Assembly (NCBI GenBank): GCA_963818225.1
Contig: CAWFRO010000016.1
Span: forward strand, 1-64,000
DNA length: 64,000 bases
Source of the DNA: Palsa-504 sp963818225
GTDB taxonomy: Bacteria; Actinomycetota; Actinomycetes; Streptosporangiales; Streptosporangiaceae
Direction of reading: 5' to 3'
Part shown: positions 26,274 through 34,941 of the stretch, in pieces
Position numbering within the stretch: the first letter of the stretch is position 1
Layout: the number at the start of each line of letters is the position of its first letter
Notes under the pieces: generated by a model
Seen by the model: only the letters and a program-made list of their open reading frames with translations
What the model was told of the DNA's origin: nothing
Database searches by the model: none
Made by a program: the position numbers and the translations under genes

Positions 26274-27599
26274 CTAGCGAGTGTTCGCGATATCGGCGGC
26301 GACGATGATCGCGTCACCCACGAGATGCACCGATCGGCCGTTCAGTGCCATCGCGTGAGCGGCGAGTCCGTGGCCCAGCTCGCCGAGGCGGCCGGCGGCC
26401 TGCCCGCGGATCTGCGGTGTGATGGAAACGACCACGCGGTCAGCCATGTTGGCGGCCAGCAGCGATGTGATGACGCGCGGGCCTCCTTCGGCCACGACGG
26501 AGCGGATGCCTTCCGAGTACAGCTGCCGCAGCACGGCCTGGATGTCCAGGCCGCCCCGCCCTGGCGGTACGTGGCGGACCGCTATCTGGCGCGCCGCCAG
26601 CGTTCGGTGCTTGTCCTGGTTCTCGGCCTGGGAGTTGATCATCAGGTACGTCGGCGCGTCGGGGTTGAGTACTGCCGCCGTCATGGGCGTCCGCAGAGCG
26701 GAGTCGAGGATGACGCGGGCCGGGGAGCGGCCCGGAACGGCTCGCACGGTGAGAGAGGGATTGTCCGCCAGCACGGTTCCGACTCCCACGAGCACGGCGT
26801 CGCACGACGCGCGGAGCGCGTGCCAGATCGTGACCTGCGCTTGGGCCTCAGCCTGGTCCGGCGCTGCGGATCCGGCCGCGATCCGGCCGTCGAGGGTCTG
26901 GGTGTACCGGAGGACGACAAACGGGCGATCGCCGACGGGAACAGCGCGGCCAAGCAAGCTGCTCACGTCTACCGACCGCGTCAGCGGTTCGGCTGGCACC
27001 TGATGATCGATGAGGGCGGTGTGGCCGAGCCGGTCCTGTTTGGTGCGCAGGTAACGCTGGTTACGCAGATAAGGAATCGCCGGCGTCGGGATGACTTGGC
27101 TTATCGCGATTCCGGCCGCGTTCAGGCCGTCCACCTTGCGCGGATTGTTGGTCACGAGCCGGACTGACCGGACGCCGACCGCCTTGAGTACCGCCGCGGC
27201 ATCGTCATAGCGCCTGCTGTCCGCCGGTAGCCCCAGGCGCAGGTTCGCGTCGACCGTATCGGCTCCGCGGTCTTGTTCCATGTAGGCGCGGAGCTTGTCG
27301 ATCAGGCCAATGCCCCGGCCCTCGTGACCGGTTGCGTAGATGAGCACGCCGCGGCCCTCGGCCGCCAGCGCGCGCAGGCCGAGATCAAGCTGGGCACCGC
27401 AGTCGCAGCGAACTGAGCCAAGCGCATCTCCGGTCAGGCATTCGGAATGCACCCGGGTCAGTACCGAGTGCCCGTCCCCGACCTCGCCCTTGACCATCGC
27501 CAGGTAGACGTGCCCAGACGCGCACGTGAAAGCGCGCGTGTCGAACTCCCCGGCCAGCGTGGGCAGTAGGACCCGCGCGACCTCGCGCACCTCGGTCAT
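26274..27599 (-). CDS. GTP cyclohydrolase II fused to RibD-type reductase
   Basis: This 441-residue fusion has a GTP cyclohydrolase II domain at residues 1 to about 205. Its zinc ligands are C54, C65 and C67 (HSECLTGDALGSVRCDCG), the GHEGRGIGL loop is present, and Tyr106 in DKLRAYMEQD aligns with E. coli Tyr105. From about 225 a RibD C-terminal (DHFR-like) reductase domain follows, with RYTQTLDGRIA, LVGVGTVLADNPSLTVR and VVAEGGPRV. GCH II opens GTP to a diamino-ribosylaminopyrimidinone, and the reductase would convert the ribosyl chain to ribityl. The usual RibB (DHBP synthase) partner and the deaminase are missing. It diverges from the dehydrogenase-PTPS-glycosyltransferase operon 75 bp away, suggesting a dedicated pathway rather than housekeeping riboflavin synthesis. 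Confidence 0.88.
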   Translation of the reverse strand: MTEVREVARVLLPTLAGEFDTRAFTCASGHVYLAMVKGEVGDGHSVLTRVHSECLTGDALGSVRCDCGAQLDLGLRALAAEGRGVLIYATGHEGRGIGLIDKLRAYMEQDRGADTVDANLRLGLPADSRRYDDAAAVLKAVGVRSVRLVTNNPRKVDGLNAAGIAISQVIPTPAIPYLRNQRYLRTKQDRLGHTALIDHQVPAEPLTRSVDVSSLLGRAVPVGDRPFVVLRYTQTLDGRIAAGSAAPDQAEAQAQVTIWHALRASCDAVLVGVGTVLADNPSLTVRAVPGRSPARVILDSALRTPMTAAVLNPDAPTYLMINSQAENQDKHRTLAARQIAVRHVPPGRGGLDIQAVLRQLYSEGIRSVVAEGGPRVITSLLAANMADRVVVSITPQIRGQAAGRLGELGHGLAAHAMALNGRSVHLVGDAIIVAADIANTR

Positions 27600-27674
27600 G
27601 GCTGCGCGTACTACCCGCTGCGGACGATATCAACCACGCCGTTTGCGCGGGCTATTTGCGGGTAAGCGCCAACC
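27600..27674. promoter_or_regulatory. Shared divergent promoter region
   Basis: Only 75 bp separate the ATG of the GCH II fusion from the GTG of the dehydrogenase on the opposite strand, so both promoters must overlap here. No clear operator palindrome was recognised. Confidence 0.5.
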
Positions 27675-28634
27675 GTGCCTGCCCGAGCGCTTTACCATAC
27701 CGGGCCGCGTCGCGTGGAGATCCGAGAGCTGCCCACGCCGCGACCAGCGCCCGGCGAGGTCGTCGTACGGACTCTCTACTCCGGTATAAGCGGTGGTACC
27801 GAGCGGCTCATCTTCCGGGGCGAGGTGCCGGAAGAGACGGCACTCGACGACACGATCACGGCCCTGGCGGGCACGTTTCGCTATCCGTTCCCGTACGGCT
27901 ACGCCTGCGTCGGTGCGGTCGACGGGCAGGACCGCCTGGTCTTCGCCTTCCACCCGCACCAGGACACGTTCACCGTGCCTGCCAGCGACCTCATCTGCCT
28001 CCCGGCCGTCAGCCCGGCCGCAGCTACTCTGTTCCCGCTGGTCGAGACGGCTCTGCAGATCACTCTCGACGCGGAGGCGGGCTACGCCGAACGCGTCGTG
28101 GTGCTCGGGGCCGGCGTCGTCGGGCTGCTGACCGCGTTGTTGCTGAAGCGTTCCGGGCGGCGGCCGCTGGTCGCCGAACCAGTGGCGTGGCGGCGGGGCG
28201 TGGCGGACCGCCTCGGCATCACCGCTGTCGCTCCCGGCGAACTGGAGGAAGCAGTCCCGCTCGTCATCGACGCCAGCGGGAATGTCGATGCGCCAGCACG
28301 CGCCCTGAGCATGCTGGCCCACGAGGGCACGCTGCTCATTGCGTCCTGGTTCGGCAGCAGCCCAGTCCAGCTACCGCTCGGGGGCGCATTTCACCGCCGC
28401 CGGCTGACGATCCGCAGTACCCAGGTATCGACCATCCCGGCCCGGCTGTCGGCGACCTGGACGGTGGCGCGGCGTCGGGCCGAGACCGCCGCGCTGCTGC
28501 CCGAGCTTCCGCTGGACGAGCTCTGCACGCACGTCTTCCCGTTCGCGAAGGCCGCCGAAGCGTTCCGTGGCGTGGACGAGAACGCGCCTGGCCTGATGCA
28601 CGCCGTGCTTGATTACGCCGGGTCGCCGCCTTGA
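27675..28634 (+). CDS. MDR-superfamily zinc-independent dehydrogenase
   Basis: This 319-residue protein has the medium-chain dehydrogenase/reductase fold. The GroES-like N-terminus contains VRTLYSGISGGTERLIFRG, where a zinc-binding member would have its Cys/His set, and these are absent. The Rossmann motif is VVVLGAGVVGLLTALLL at about 137-153, and FPFAKAAEAFR lies near the end. The pattern is close to sugar or bacteriochlorophyllide-type dehydrogenases. Its stop overlaps the TTG start of the phosphatase gene by four bases, so they are co-translated. It probably oxidises a hydroxyl on the pathway intermediate. Confidence 0.8.
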   Translation: MPARALYHTGPRRVEIRELPTPRPAPGEVVVRTLYSGISGGTERLIFRGEVPEETALDDTITALAGTFRYPFPYGYACVGAVDGQDRLVFAFHPHQDTFTVPASDLICLPAVSPAAATLFPLVETALQITLDAEAGYAERVVVLGAGVVGLLTALLLKRSGRRPLVAEPVAWRRGVADRLGITAVAPGELEEAVPLVIDASGNVDAPARALSMLAHEGTLLIASWFGSSPVQLPLGGAFHRRRLTIRSTQVSTIPARLSATWTVARRRAETAALLPELPLDELCTHVFPFAKAAEAFRGVDENAPGLMHAVLDYAGSPP

Positions 28635-29311
28635 CCGGCCTCGGCTGGAGCGACCCGCAGGGCGCCGCCACCGTCACGATCCTGCTGCGCCACGGTGACA
28701 CGCGCCTGTCGCCGGAGCACCGGTTCAGCGGGCTGTCCGACGTGCCCCTCAGCGCCGACGGCGCCCGCCAGGTCCGCGCGGCCGCCCACCGGCTGGCGTG
28801 CGGGGCGCCTATCGACGCCATCGTCACCTCGCCGTTGCGGCGTGCGGCCGCCACCGCGGCCATAGTCGGCGGCGAACTTGGCTTGGCCGCGGCGACCGAT
28901 GACGATCTGCGCGAGACGGATTTCGGGGAGTGGGAAGGTCTCACCATCACCGAGATTCAGCGTCGGTGGCCCGAAGCCGTCGGCGCCTGGCAGCGTGATC
29001 CCCAGCAGGCGCCGCCGGGCGGCGAGAGCTTCGCCGACACCGCAGGCCGGGTCAATCGTGCCTGTGAGCGGATTCTGTGCCAGCATCAAGGCCGAACGGT
29101 CCTGGTGGTGAGCCACATAACGCCCATAAAGATCTTGCTATGCCGGGCTCTTGGCGTCCCCCTGCTCACCATGTACCGTTTCTATCTCGGCTCCGCCTGC
29201 ATCAACGAGATCCAGTGGCACGGTAGTGAGTTCGCCGCGGTCCGCAGCGTCAACGACACCAGTCACCTATCGCGTCGTGGTACTCCAGCGGCCGAGGTCC
29301 AGGAGGAATGA
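28631..29311 (+). CDS. Histidine phosphatase family protein
   Basis: This 226-residue protein starts at a TTG. The catalytic motif is ILLRHGDTRLS (His21 as the phospho-acceptor), followed by the second conserved set TSPLRRAAATAAIV and RETDFGEWEG, and the distal VVSHITPIKIL with the second His. This is the CobC/phosphoglycerate-mutase-like branch. In the operon it could remove a phosphate from a pterin or pyrimidine nucleotide intermediate. It overlaps its upstream and downstream neighbours by four bases each, giving tight coupling. Confidence 0.85.
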   Translation: MTGLGWSDPQGAATVTILLRHGDTRLSPEHRFSGLSDVPLSADGARQVRAAAHRLACGAPIDAIVTSPLRRAAATAAIVGGELGLAAATDDDLRETDFGEWEGLTITEIQRRWPEAVGAWQRDPQQAPPGGESFADTAGRVNRACERILCQHQGRTVLVVSHITPIKILLCRALGVPLLTMYRFYLGSACINEIQWHGSEFAAVRSVNDTSHLSRRGTPAAEVQEE

Positions 29312-29694
29312 TGACCTACGAGGTGGGGCTGAGCCGGACGGTCCGCGCCTTCCATGTGATGCCCGGAATGCCCCCGCCGGAGGGCGAGCGGCACCATCAT
29401 GACTACCGGATCGACGTGGTCGTCGAGCGGCGGGAGCTTGACCAGCGCGCGATGGTCTGCGACCTGGACGTGCTTGAGGCGGCACTGGCTGATCTCACTG
29501 GGCGGATCGAGGACAAGGATCTCGAGGACGCCATCCAGCCGCCGGACGGCGCCGTTACCGTCGAGGTATTCGCCCGGTGGGTGCATGAGACGCTGGCCGG
29601 CGTGGTGCGGCAGGCCGGCGCCGAGATTCTCGCGGTGCGCATCTGGGAGTCGCCGACGGCGTTCGGTGGCTACCGTGCGGCCGTCAGCGGGTAG
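29308..29694 (+). CDS. PTPS/QueD-fold protein with altered active site
   Basis: This 128-residue T-fold protein resembles 6-pyruvoyl/6-carboxy-tetrahydropterin synthases. The likely zinc ligands H16 (RAFHVM) and the H29-H31 cluster (ERHHHDY) are present, as is the pterin-anchoring Glu at E114 (VRIWES). The catalytic Cys that normally lies a few residues before HGH is missing, with E25 and E27 there instead. The LDH motif that supplies the catalytic His reads IED. A normal synthase reaction is therefore unlikely, although pterin binding may persist. It is coupled to the phosphatase gene by an ATGA overlap. Confidence 0.75.
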   Translation: MMTYEVGLSRTVRAFHVMPGMPPPEGERHHHDYRIDVVVERRELDQRAMVCDLDVLEAALADLTGRIEDKDLEDAIQPPDGAVTVEVFARWVHETLAGVVRQAGAEILAVRIWESPTAFGGYRAAVSG

Positions 29695-29738
29695 GCGGCC
29701 AGCCCACGCCGCGCGCAGGCCGCCTGTCTATCTCGCTC

Positions 29739-30821
29739 GTGACCTTGGGCGACCCCAACACCCTGACCGGCGGGTATCTCTATCACCGCCGGCTAGCCGA
29801 GCTGGCTCCCCGGCATGGCGCACGGCTCGCATTTGCGTCCTTTCCCGCGCGGCGCTTCCCATTCCCCCTCTTGCACGGTCCAGTTCTGCTGCGGGTGCTC
29901 TCGGCACAGCGGGCCGACGTCGTAGTGCTCGACAGCATCGCCGCGGCGTTTCTCGCTCCGTGGCTGGCCGCCGTTCGCGCGCCCGTGGTGGTCATGGCCC
30001 ACCAGCCGCCGGGCGGCATCGACCACGGCCCCGTGCGGCGGCACGTCCAGGCTGTCCTGGACCGTGCGGCGTACCGGCACGTCGAGCGGGTGCTCGTGGC
30101 CAGCCAGCTGCTCGCGGAGCAGTTCGGCCGGCAGGGTTTCACTCGCAACGTCCTGGTCGTCCCGCCAGGTCGGGACGTGGCGCCCGCGGCCAGCGGGCCG
30201 CGGCAGGACCTTCGCGGTGACGCCAGGACCGCGCTCCTGTGTGTCGGAAACTGGGTCGCTCGCAAGGGCATACTGCAGGCGCTCGACGCCGTGGCCCGGC
30301 TGCCGCCTGGGCTGACGCGGCTCCACCTCGTGGGCGATGACCGGCCCGATCCGCGGTACGCCGCGCGGGTTCGCCGCCGGCTGGCCTGCGCCGACGTGGC
30401 CGGGAGAGTCGAGTGCCACGGCCGCCTGGGCCGCGATCAGGTCGCAGCCATGTACCGCGACGCGGACGTGTTCGTGCTGCCGAGCGTCCGCGAGCCGTAC
30501 GGCACGGTCTACGGGGAGGCCATGGCCGCCGGGCTGCCGGTAGTGGGATGGCGGGCGGGCAACCTTCCCCACCTGGCTAGCCACGGGCGGGAAGGCCTGC
30601 TCGTCGAGCCGGGTGACGTGACGGCCCTGGCTTCCGCCTTGCGCAGGCTCACCGAAGACGAGGAGCTGCGGATGCGCCTGGGCGCGGCCGCCAGGCAGCG
30701 GGCCGCGGCGCTGCCCACCTGGGAGCAGACCGCTGAGCGGTTCTTCGCCGCCGTCGGCGAGGCCGCAGGCCGGCGTGCGCTGGACGTCCCGCCGGTCAGG
30801 CCCGGTTCCTGCTCATGTTGA
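29739..30821 (+). CDS. GT4-family glycosyltransferase
   Basis: This 360-residue GT-B enzyme has the N-terminal loop LTGGYLYHRR, a middle WVARKGILQALDA, and the C-terminal donor site DVFVLPSVREPYGTVYGEAMAAGLPVV followed by GREGLLVEPGD. These place it in family GT4 (retaining, nucleotide-sugar or phospho-sugar donor). The first beta strand (LSISLVTLGDP) begins before the GTG I use, so a CTG near 29724 is a possible earlier start. It is the last gene of the operon and would attach a sugar to the pathway product. Its 3' end overlaps the opposite-strand marR gene by 26 bp. Confidence 0.82.
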   Translation: MTLGDPNTLTGGYLYHRRLAELAPRHGARLAFASFPARRFPFPLLHGPVLLRVLSAQRADVVVLDSIAAAFLAPWLAAVRAPVVVMAHQPPGGIDHGPVRRHVQAVLDRAAYRHVERVLVASQLLAEQFGRQGFTRNVLVVPPGRDVAPAASGPRQDLRGDARTALLCVGNWVARKGILQALDAVARLPPGLTRLHLVGDDRPDPRYAARVRRRLACADVAGRVECHGRLGRDQVAAMYRDADVFVLPSVREPYGTVYGEAMAAGLPVVGWRAGNLPHLASHGREGLLVEPGDVTALASALRRLTEDEELRMRLGAAARQRAAALPTWEQTAERFFAAVGEAAGRRALDVPPVRPGSCSC

Positions 30822-31236
30822 ACCGGGCGACTAGCTCGGCGAAGGTGGCGAGGTCCCGGTCGTTCCAGTCGATCAGCCATTCGGCCAGGCGGCTTCGGAT
30901 GGCCTGCGCCGCGCCGGCCAGGTGCTGCTCCCCAGCGGGGGTAAGAGCGAGCGTATTGCCCCGGCGCCCCGGCCGCTCTCCCTCACGGCGCAGCAGCCCG
31001 GCCGAGATCAGCTGCTCGAGCTGCCGGGACACGGTGGACTTGTCCAGGCCGAAGTGCGCGCTCAGGTCGGCCGCGCGCGCCCCTGGTGTCAGGGAGATCT
31101 CCGTCAGCAGCGTATAGGCGACCACGGACAAGCCGGGATGGAGGTCGTCGCCCACGTCACGGGACCGCCGGGCCATCGTGGTGAGGCCCTTGTACAGGTC
31201 CTCAAGGGCAGCCTCGCGAGCCACGTTCGCCTCCAT
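30796..31236 (-). CDS. MarR-family regulator
   Basis: This 146-residue winged-helix regulator contains the recognition helix region RAADLSAHFGLDKSTVSRQLEQL and the wing ERPGRRGNTLALTPAG. The flanking helices would form the dimer. It is divergent from the UspA-like gene, and two matching inverted operators lie between them. It therefore probably represses both itself and that gene. It is convergent with the glycosyltransferase and need not control it. Confidence 0.88.
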   Translation of the reverse strand: MEANVAREAALEDLYKGLTTMARRSRDVGDDLHPGLSVVAYTLLTEISLTPGARAADLSAHFGLDKSTVSRQLEQLISAGLLRREGERPGRRGNTLALTPAGEQHLAGAAQAIRSRLAEWLIDWNDRDLATFAELVARFNMSRNRA

Positions 31237-31239
31237 CTA

Positions 31240-31284
31240 GGTTGCAAAGTACAACCGTAAGTCCTAGAGTTGTACTTGCCAACT
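31240..31284. promoter_or_regulatory. Pair of MarR-type operators
   Basis: Site 1, GGTTGCAAAGTACAACC (31240-31256), and site 2, AGTTGTACTTGCCAACT (31268-31284), match each other when one is reverse-complemented. Each has GTTG/CAAC arms. They are 28 bp apart centre to centre in the short region between the divergent marR and uspA starts, on the same helical face to within about a third of a turn. Confidence 0.7.
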
Positions 31285-31316
31285 TTATATGGCCACGTGA
31301 GGTGAAGGAGCTAGTC

Positions 31317-31838
31317 ATGATCACGCTCACCACCAACCCAGACCAGACCCCGGGTACCTTCACCGGGCCGCCGGACACGGCGGTGTACGCGGTCGTCGGC
31401 TTCGACGGGACGGCCCCGGCGCTACGCGCCCTGGACGCCGCATCCCGGCTCCTGAACGACCGCCCCGGCGGCATGGAGATCGTGTACGTCGCGCACCTGC
31501 CCGCTCTCATCGCCGCCGGCGACGTGAGCGGCCGTGCCTCGGCCGAGGTGCTTCAGGGCTTCGACGACGCGACCCGCGAACTGTCCGAGGAGGTCCGCGC
31601 CCACCTGCAGGCCAGTCATCTGAGGGGCGCCGCGCAGCACTGGCACTTCCGGCGCCGTAGCGGGGCCATCGCGGACCAGCTGATCGCAGTGGCGGACGAC
31701 CTGGTCCGCCAGCACGGGCCCGACGCCTCCGCGGTCATCATCGTCGGGCGACCCGAGCACGGATACCACCACGTCCTCGGCTCGGTGCCGCAGGCCCTCG
31801 GACGGCACAATCACTACCCGGTGATTGTGATCCCTTGA
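31317..31838 (+). CDS. UspA-type universal stress protein
   Basis: This 173-residue protein has the single-Usp pattern: an initial strand VYAVVGFDGTAPALRALDAA, a helix-strand core, and the nucleotide-binding signature IIVGRPEHGYHHVLGSVPQAL followed by PVIVIP. The ATG at 31317 has AAGGAG seven bases upstream. The two MarR operators directly upstream imply regulated expression. Confidence 0.82.
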   Translation: MITLTTNPDQTPGTFTGPPDTAVYAVVGFDGTAPALRALDAASRLLNDRPGGMEIVYVAHLPALIAAGDVSGRASAEVLQGFDDATRELSEEVRAHLQASHLRGAAQHWHFRRRSGAIADQLIAVADDLVRQHGPDASAVIIVGRPEHGYHHVLGSVPQALGRHNHYPVIVIP

Positions 31839-31892
31839 CAGCATCCCCGGCCTGAAGGGCGGCCCTTTCCCGCACGGGTCAGGGCTCCTACT

Positions 31893-32102
31893 TCAGGCGG
31901 CGGTTTCCGCGGTCGCTGATTCGGTGGGAGGGGCCAGGTCGGGTGTCTTGCGGATCAGCCGGATCATCACGATAAGGGCTATCAAGCACAGCACGCTGAC
32001 CGCCAGGAAGGCGGCGCTGTACCCGTATTCGGAGGCTGCGCGGGCGGGAAGCTGCGTGTCTCGTTTCCGTCTCCGCCGCCACGGCCACACCCCCTTAAGC
32101 AA
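31893..32102 (-). pseudogene. C-terminal relic of a transporter (possible)
   Basis: This frame of 69 codons contains one hydrophobic segment (YSAAFLAVSVLCLIALIVMI) and a tail KTPDLAPPTESATAET. Such an end is typical of the last TM helix and cytoplasmic tail of an MFS permease. There is no upstream transporter sequence, so it is either a fragment or an unrelated one-TM protein. The spacer before it contains a GC-rich inverted repeat (ggcctgaagggcggcccttt) that could end the UspA transcript. Confidence 0.4.
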
Positions 32103-32122
32103 GGCCGCCTCACCGGACGATC

Positions 32123-33565
32123 CTAAGAAGGTCCATAAGCTCTAGCCGAACGCCGTGCGGTGTGGGCCGTGGGCTCCGGCTCTTCCGGCTGGGTCAGAAG
32201 ACGGTGTCGCCCCAGTGACTGGCCGGGCTTGAGTCCGGGCGGGCAGGCGAAGACGCCGCTGCCGGTGTGGTGGATGTACTCGTTGAGGGCGTCGGCGGCC
32301 AGTGCCGTCTGGAGCTTGATGAACTGGGCGGGGTCTTTCATGAAGGCGATGAAGAACAGGCCGCCGAGCAGGGTTCCGGCCTGAGGGTCGATGCCGTCGG
32401 TGAAGGAATAGCCGCGGCGCAGGATGCGCGTTCCGCCGTTGTGCTCGAAGCTGGCCAGCCGGATGTGGGCGTTGGGGGCAATGGCGGGCTGCCCGCCGGC
32501 CGCGGTCGAGGTGAAGTCGGGCGGGGTGAATTCGGTTCCGCCGGATAGCGGGGCGCCGGATGTTTTGGCGCGGCCGATCACGTTTTCCTGGTCTTGGAGG
32601 TAGTCACGGTCCCAGTTCTCCACGAACATGCGGATCTTGCGGGCAATCAGGTAGCTGCCGCCGCGCATCCATGGCTGGTCGGTCTCCTGGCCGACCCACA
32701 CGTAGTCGTTCATGAGGTCGGTCTGCTCGGCTTTGATGTTGCGGGTGCCGTCCTTGAAGCCGAGCAGGTTGCGTGGGGTGGCCTGGGCCGTGGTGGTGGT
32801 GGAGGTGCGGCCGAAGCCGAGTTCCATCCAGTTGTGCTCGACCACGCCCATGCCGATCCTGGCCAGGTTTCGCACGGCATGGAACGCCACCAGCGGGTCA
32901 TCTGAGCAGGCCTGCACGCATAGGTCACCGCCGGTGTAGTCGGGATCGAGGTTCTCGTTGGGCAGCGGTGGCAGCTCGGCCAGCGCGGTCGGCTTGCGCG
33001 GGGCGAGGCCGAAACGATGGTCGAACAGGGATGGCCCATAGCCGATGGTGATGGTCAGCCGGGATACCGGCGAGCCGACCGCCTCGCCGGTATCGACCGG
33101 CGGCGCGCTGGGCTGCGTGTCCTCGCCGACCAGCTGGCCGGCCGTCATACGGGCGGCGGCGGTGGTCCATTCCCGCAGCATGCCGTACAGGTCTGCGGGA
33201 GAGGTGCCGGGCACGACGGTCAGGGTGCCGAACGCGAGCCGGTCCTGGGCGGGGGTGGCGATGCCGGCCTGGTGCGGGCCGTAGAAGGGGACGGTCTGCT
33301 GGCCGGTTGCCCCGCCCGCTGCCCCGGATGGCTCGCTGGCCGGCCGGGCCAGGTAGCCGGCCAGCCCGCCCGCGGCCGCGCCGGCCCCGAAAGCCCCGGC
33401 GCCCATGAGCAGCCGCCGCCGGGACGGCGCCCGGGGCCCGCCGTCTTGGGGTGGTGCGCTGCGGCCGCGGGCGGGGTCGGCTGGTGCGCTGGGCGGCTGG
33501 GCGGCCGGGCCCTCAGGCAGGCTGCGCGCGCTGATAACCGGCGTTCCCGGCTCGGGGCTGGTCAT
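32123..33565 (-). CDS. efeB: EfeB, Tat-exported Dyp-type haem peroxidase
   Basis: This 480-residue protein begins with a Tat signal (SRRRLLMGAGAFGAGAAAGG) at residues 48 onward. The Dyp-type ferredoxin-like peroxidase domain follows, with the catalytic GFKDGTRN (GxxDG) motif, a proximal His region FEHNGGTRILRRGYSF, and a C-terminal KLQTALAADALNEYIHHTGSGVFACPPG. EfeB supplies the oxidative step of the EfeUOB ferrous-iron importer in the periplasm-equivalent. It lies directly downstream of efeO on the same strand with a gap of about 60 bp. Confidence 0.9.
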   Translation of the reverse strand: MTSPEPGTPVISARSLPEGPAAQPPSAPADPARGRSAPPQDGGPRAPSRRRLLMGAGAFGAGAAAGGLAGYLARPASEPSGAAGGATGQQTVPFYGPHQAGIATPAQDRLAFGTLTVVPGTSPADLYGMLREWTTAAARMTAGQLVGEDTQPSAPPVDTGEAVGSPVSRLTITIGYGPSLFDHRFGLAPRKPTALAELPPLPNENLDPDYTGGDLCVQACSDDPLVAFHAVRNLARIGMGVVEHNWMELGFGRTSTTTTAQATPRNLLGFKDGTRNIKAEQTDLMNDYVWVGQETDQPWMRGGSYLIARKIRMFVENWDRDYLQDQENVIGRAKTSGAPLSGGTEFTPPDFTSTAAGGQPAIAPNAHIRLASFEHNGGTRILRRGYSFTDGIDPQAGTLLGGLFFIAFMKDPAQFIKLQTALAADALNEYIHHTGSGVFACPPGLKPGQSLGRHRLLTQPEEPEPTAHTARRSARAYGPS

Positions 33566-33626
33566 CTGCGTCTTCCTGATCCTTTCCGCGGGCCGGCTGG
33601 CCGATTGGCCGGACGCGAGCCCGTGC

Positions 33627-34836
33627 TCAGCCGCTCACCTGAACGGACAGCTGGGACAGCGACTCAGCCAGGGCGTTCACCGCCGCCGACAGCTGGCGGC
33701 GCTGAGCGTCGTTCACGGAGGAGTAGTTGACGTAGCCGGTGTCGTCGTACCCGGGGCTGACCTTGTAGGTGGCCAGCAGCGAGGTCACGCTGGCGTCGCG
33801 CTGGCGGATCTGGGCCAGCAGGCTGGGATCTTTCTGCTGCAGGTAAGGCTGCAGCAGGCTGACGACCTCCATGGCACCGTCCACGTTGGCCTGGAAAACC
33901 GGGAGGTCGGTGTTGGAGTAGCGTTCCTCCTCACCGGTGATCTTGCCGGTGGCGGCCTCGTTGGTCAGGTCGGTGGCGCCGCTGGCCATCTCCAGCGGGT
34001 TGTACTGAGCGGACCGCACGAGCGCGAGCAGCTGCTGCTCGTTGTGCACCAGCCCAGCGCACAGCGCCGGCGCGCCCGGCGAGCGTCTTGTCCTGCCAGA
34101 GCAGCTGCTCGAGCTTGTGGAAGCCGATGAACTGCGAGGCGACCGTGACCGGGTTCTCCCACCGCCCGTCGATGTCGGCGTCCAGGCTGCCCCAGACCTC
34201 GGCCACGGGCTCGATCCGCTCGTAGTAGATCCGGGCTTGCGGGTAGAGCACTTCAGCCTGGGACAGGTTCCCGGCGTTGATGGCCTGGCAGAACGCCTGG
34301 GTGTGGGAGACCAGGGCGGCCGTGTTCTGGTCTACGTAGGAGGAATAAGAACGCACGGCGGCGGCCAGCTGCGGATTGGCCTGCCACGACGGGGCGGTCT
34401 GCTGGCCGGTGACCGCGAAGTCCCAGTGCTGCTGCGCCGCCCCGGGACAGTTGATCTTGTAGCTGCCGGGCTGGATATTCAGCGAGAAGCCGCCAGACAG
34501 GCCTGGTGTGAGGTTCTCCTGCTCGCCCAGAATCTTGGACAGGTCAGCGGTGCGCAGCTCGGCCTCGGTAACCGCGCCGGCGTCCTGGTTGGACACGGTG
34601 AACTCGACCTCACCCGCCGGGACCGTAGCCGGGCTGGGCGCGCAGCCCTTCGGGGTCAGCTTGATGGTCACCGTCGTGCTCTTCCCGCCAGACGCGCCGC
34701 CGCCAGAGACGCCGTTGCTGCTGGCGGCCGTATGCGAACTTGAGCAACCGGCCACAGCGAGCATGAACACGGTGAGGATCGCCGCCACGGCCGCCGGGAC
34801 AGCGTGATGCCTTGTGCGGTTACCGTCGGTGCGCAT
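33627..34836 (-). CDS. efeO: EfeO, periplasmic iron-binding lipoprotein, frameshifted
   Basis: The N-terminus is a lipoprotein signal with lipobox VAGCSS. A cupredoxin-like part with VTIKLTPKGCAPSPATVPAG follows, then the M75 peptidase-like domain with VEFTVSNQDAGAVTEAELR and the metal motif HKLEQLLWQ. The reading frame changes at about 34074-34090, where one extra base is present. It resumes as ALCAGLVHNEQQLLALVRS and runs to 33627. The two halves together make a normal EfeO of about 400 residues. EfeO delivers iron to EfeU. The frameshift would inactivate it if real. Confidence 0.85.
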
Positions 34837-34941
34837 GAGGGGGTATGGCTCCTTCTGCTTCTGGCCTCAGTTCAGGATGAGACCGGCCCTGTGCGCGTGT
34901 TGTGCATCTCACGCGGACCATGGGCCCGGGGCGGATAACGG

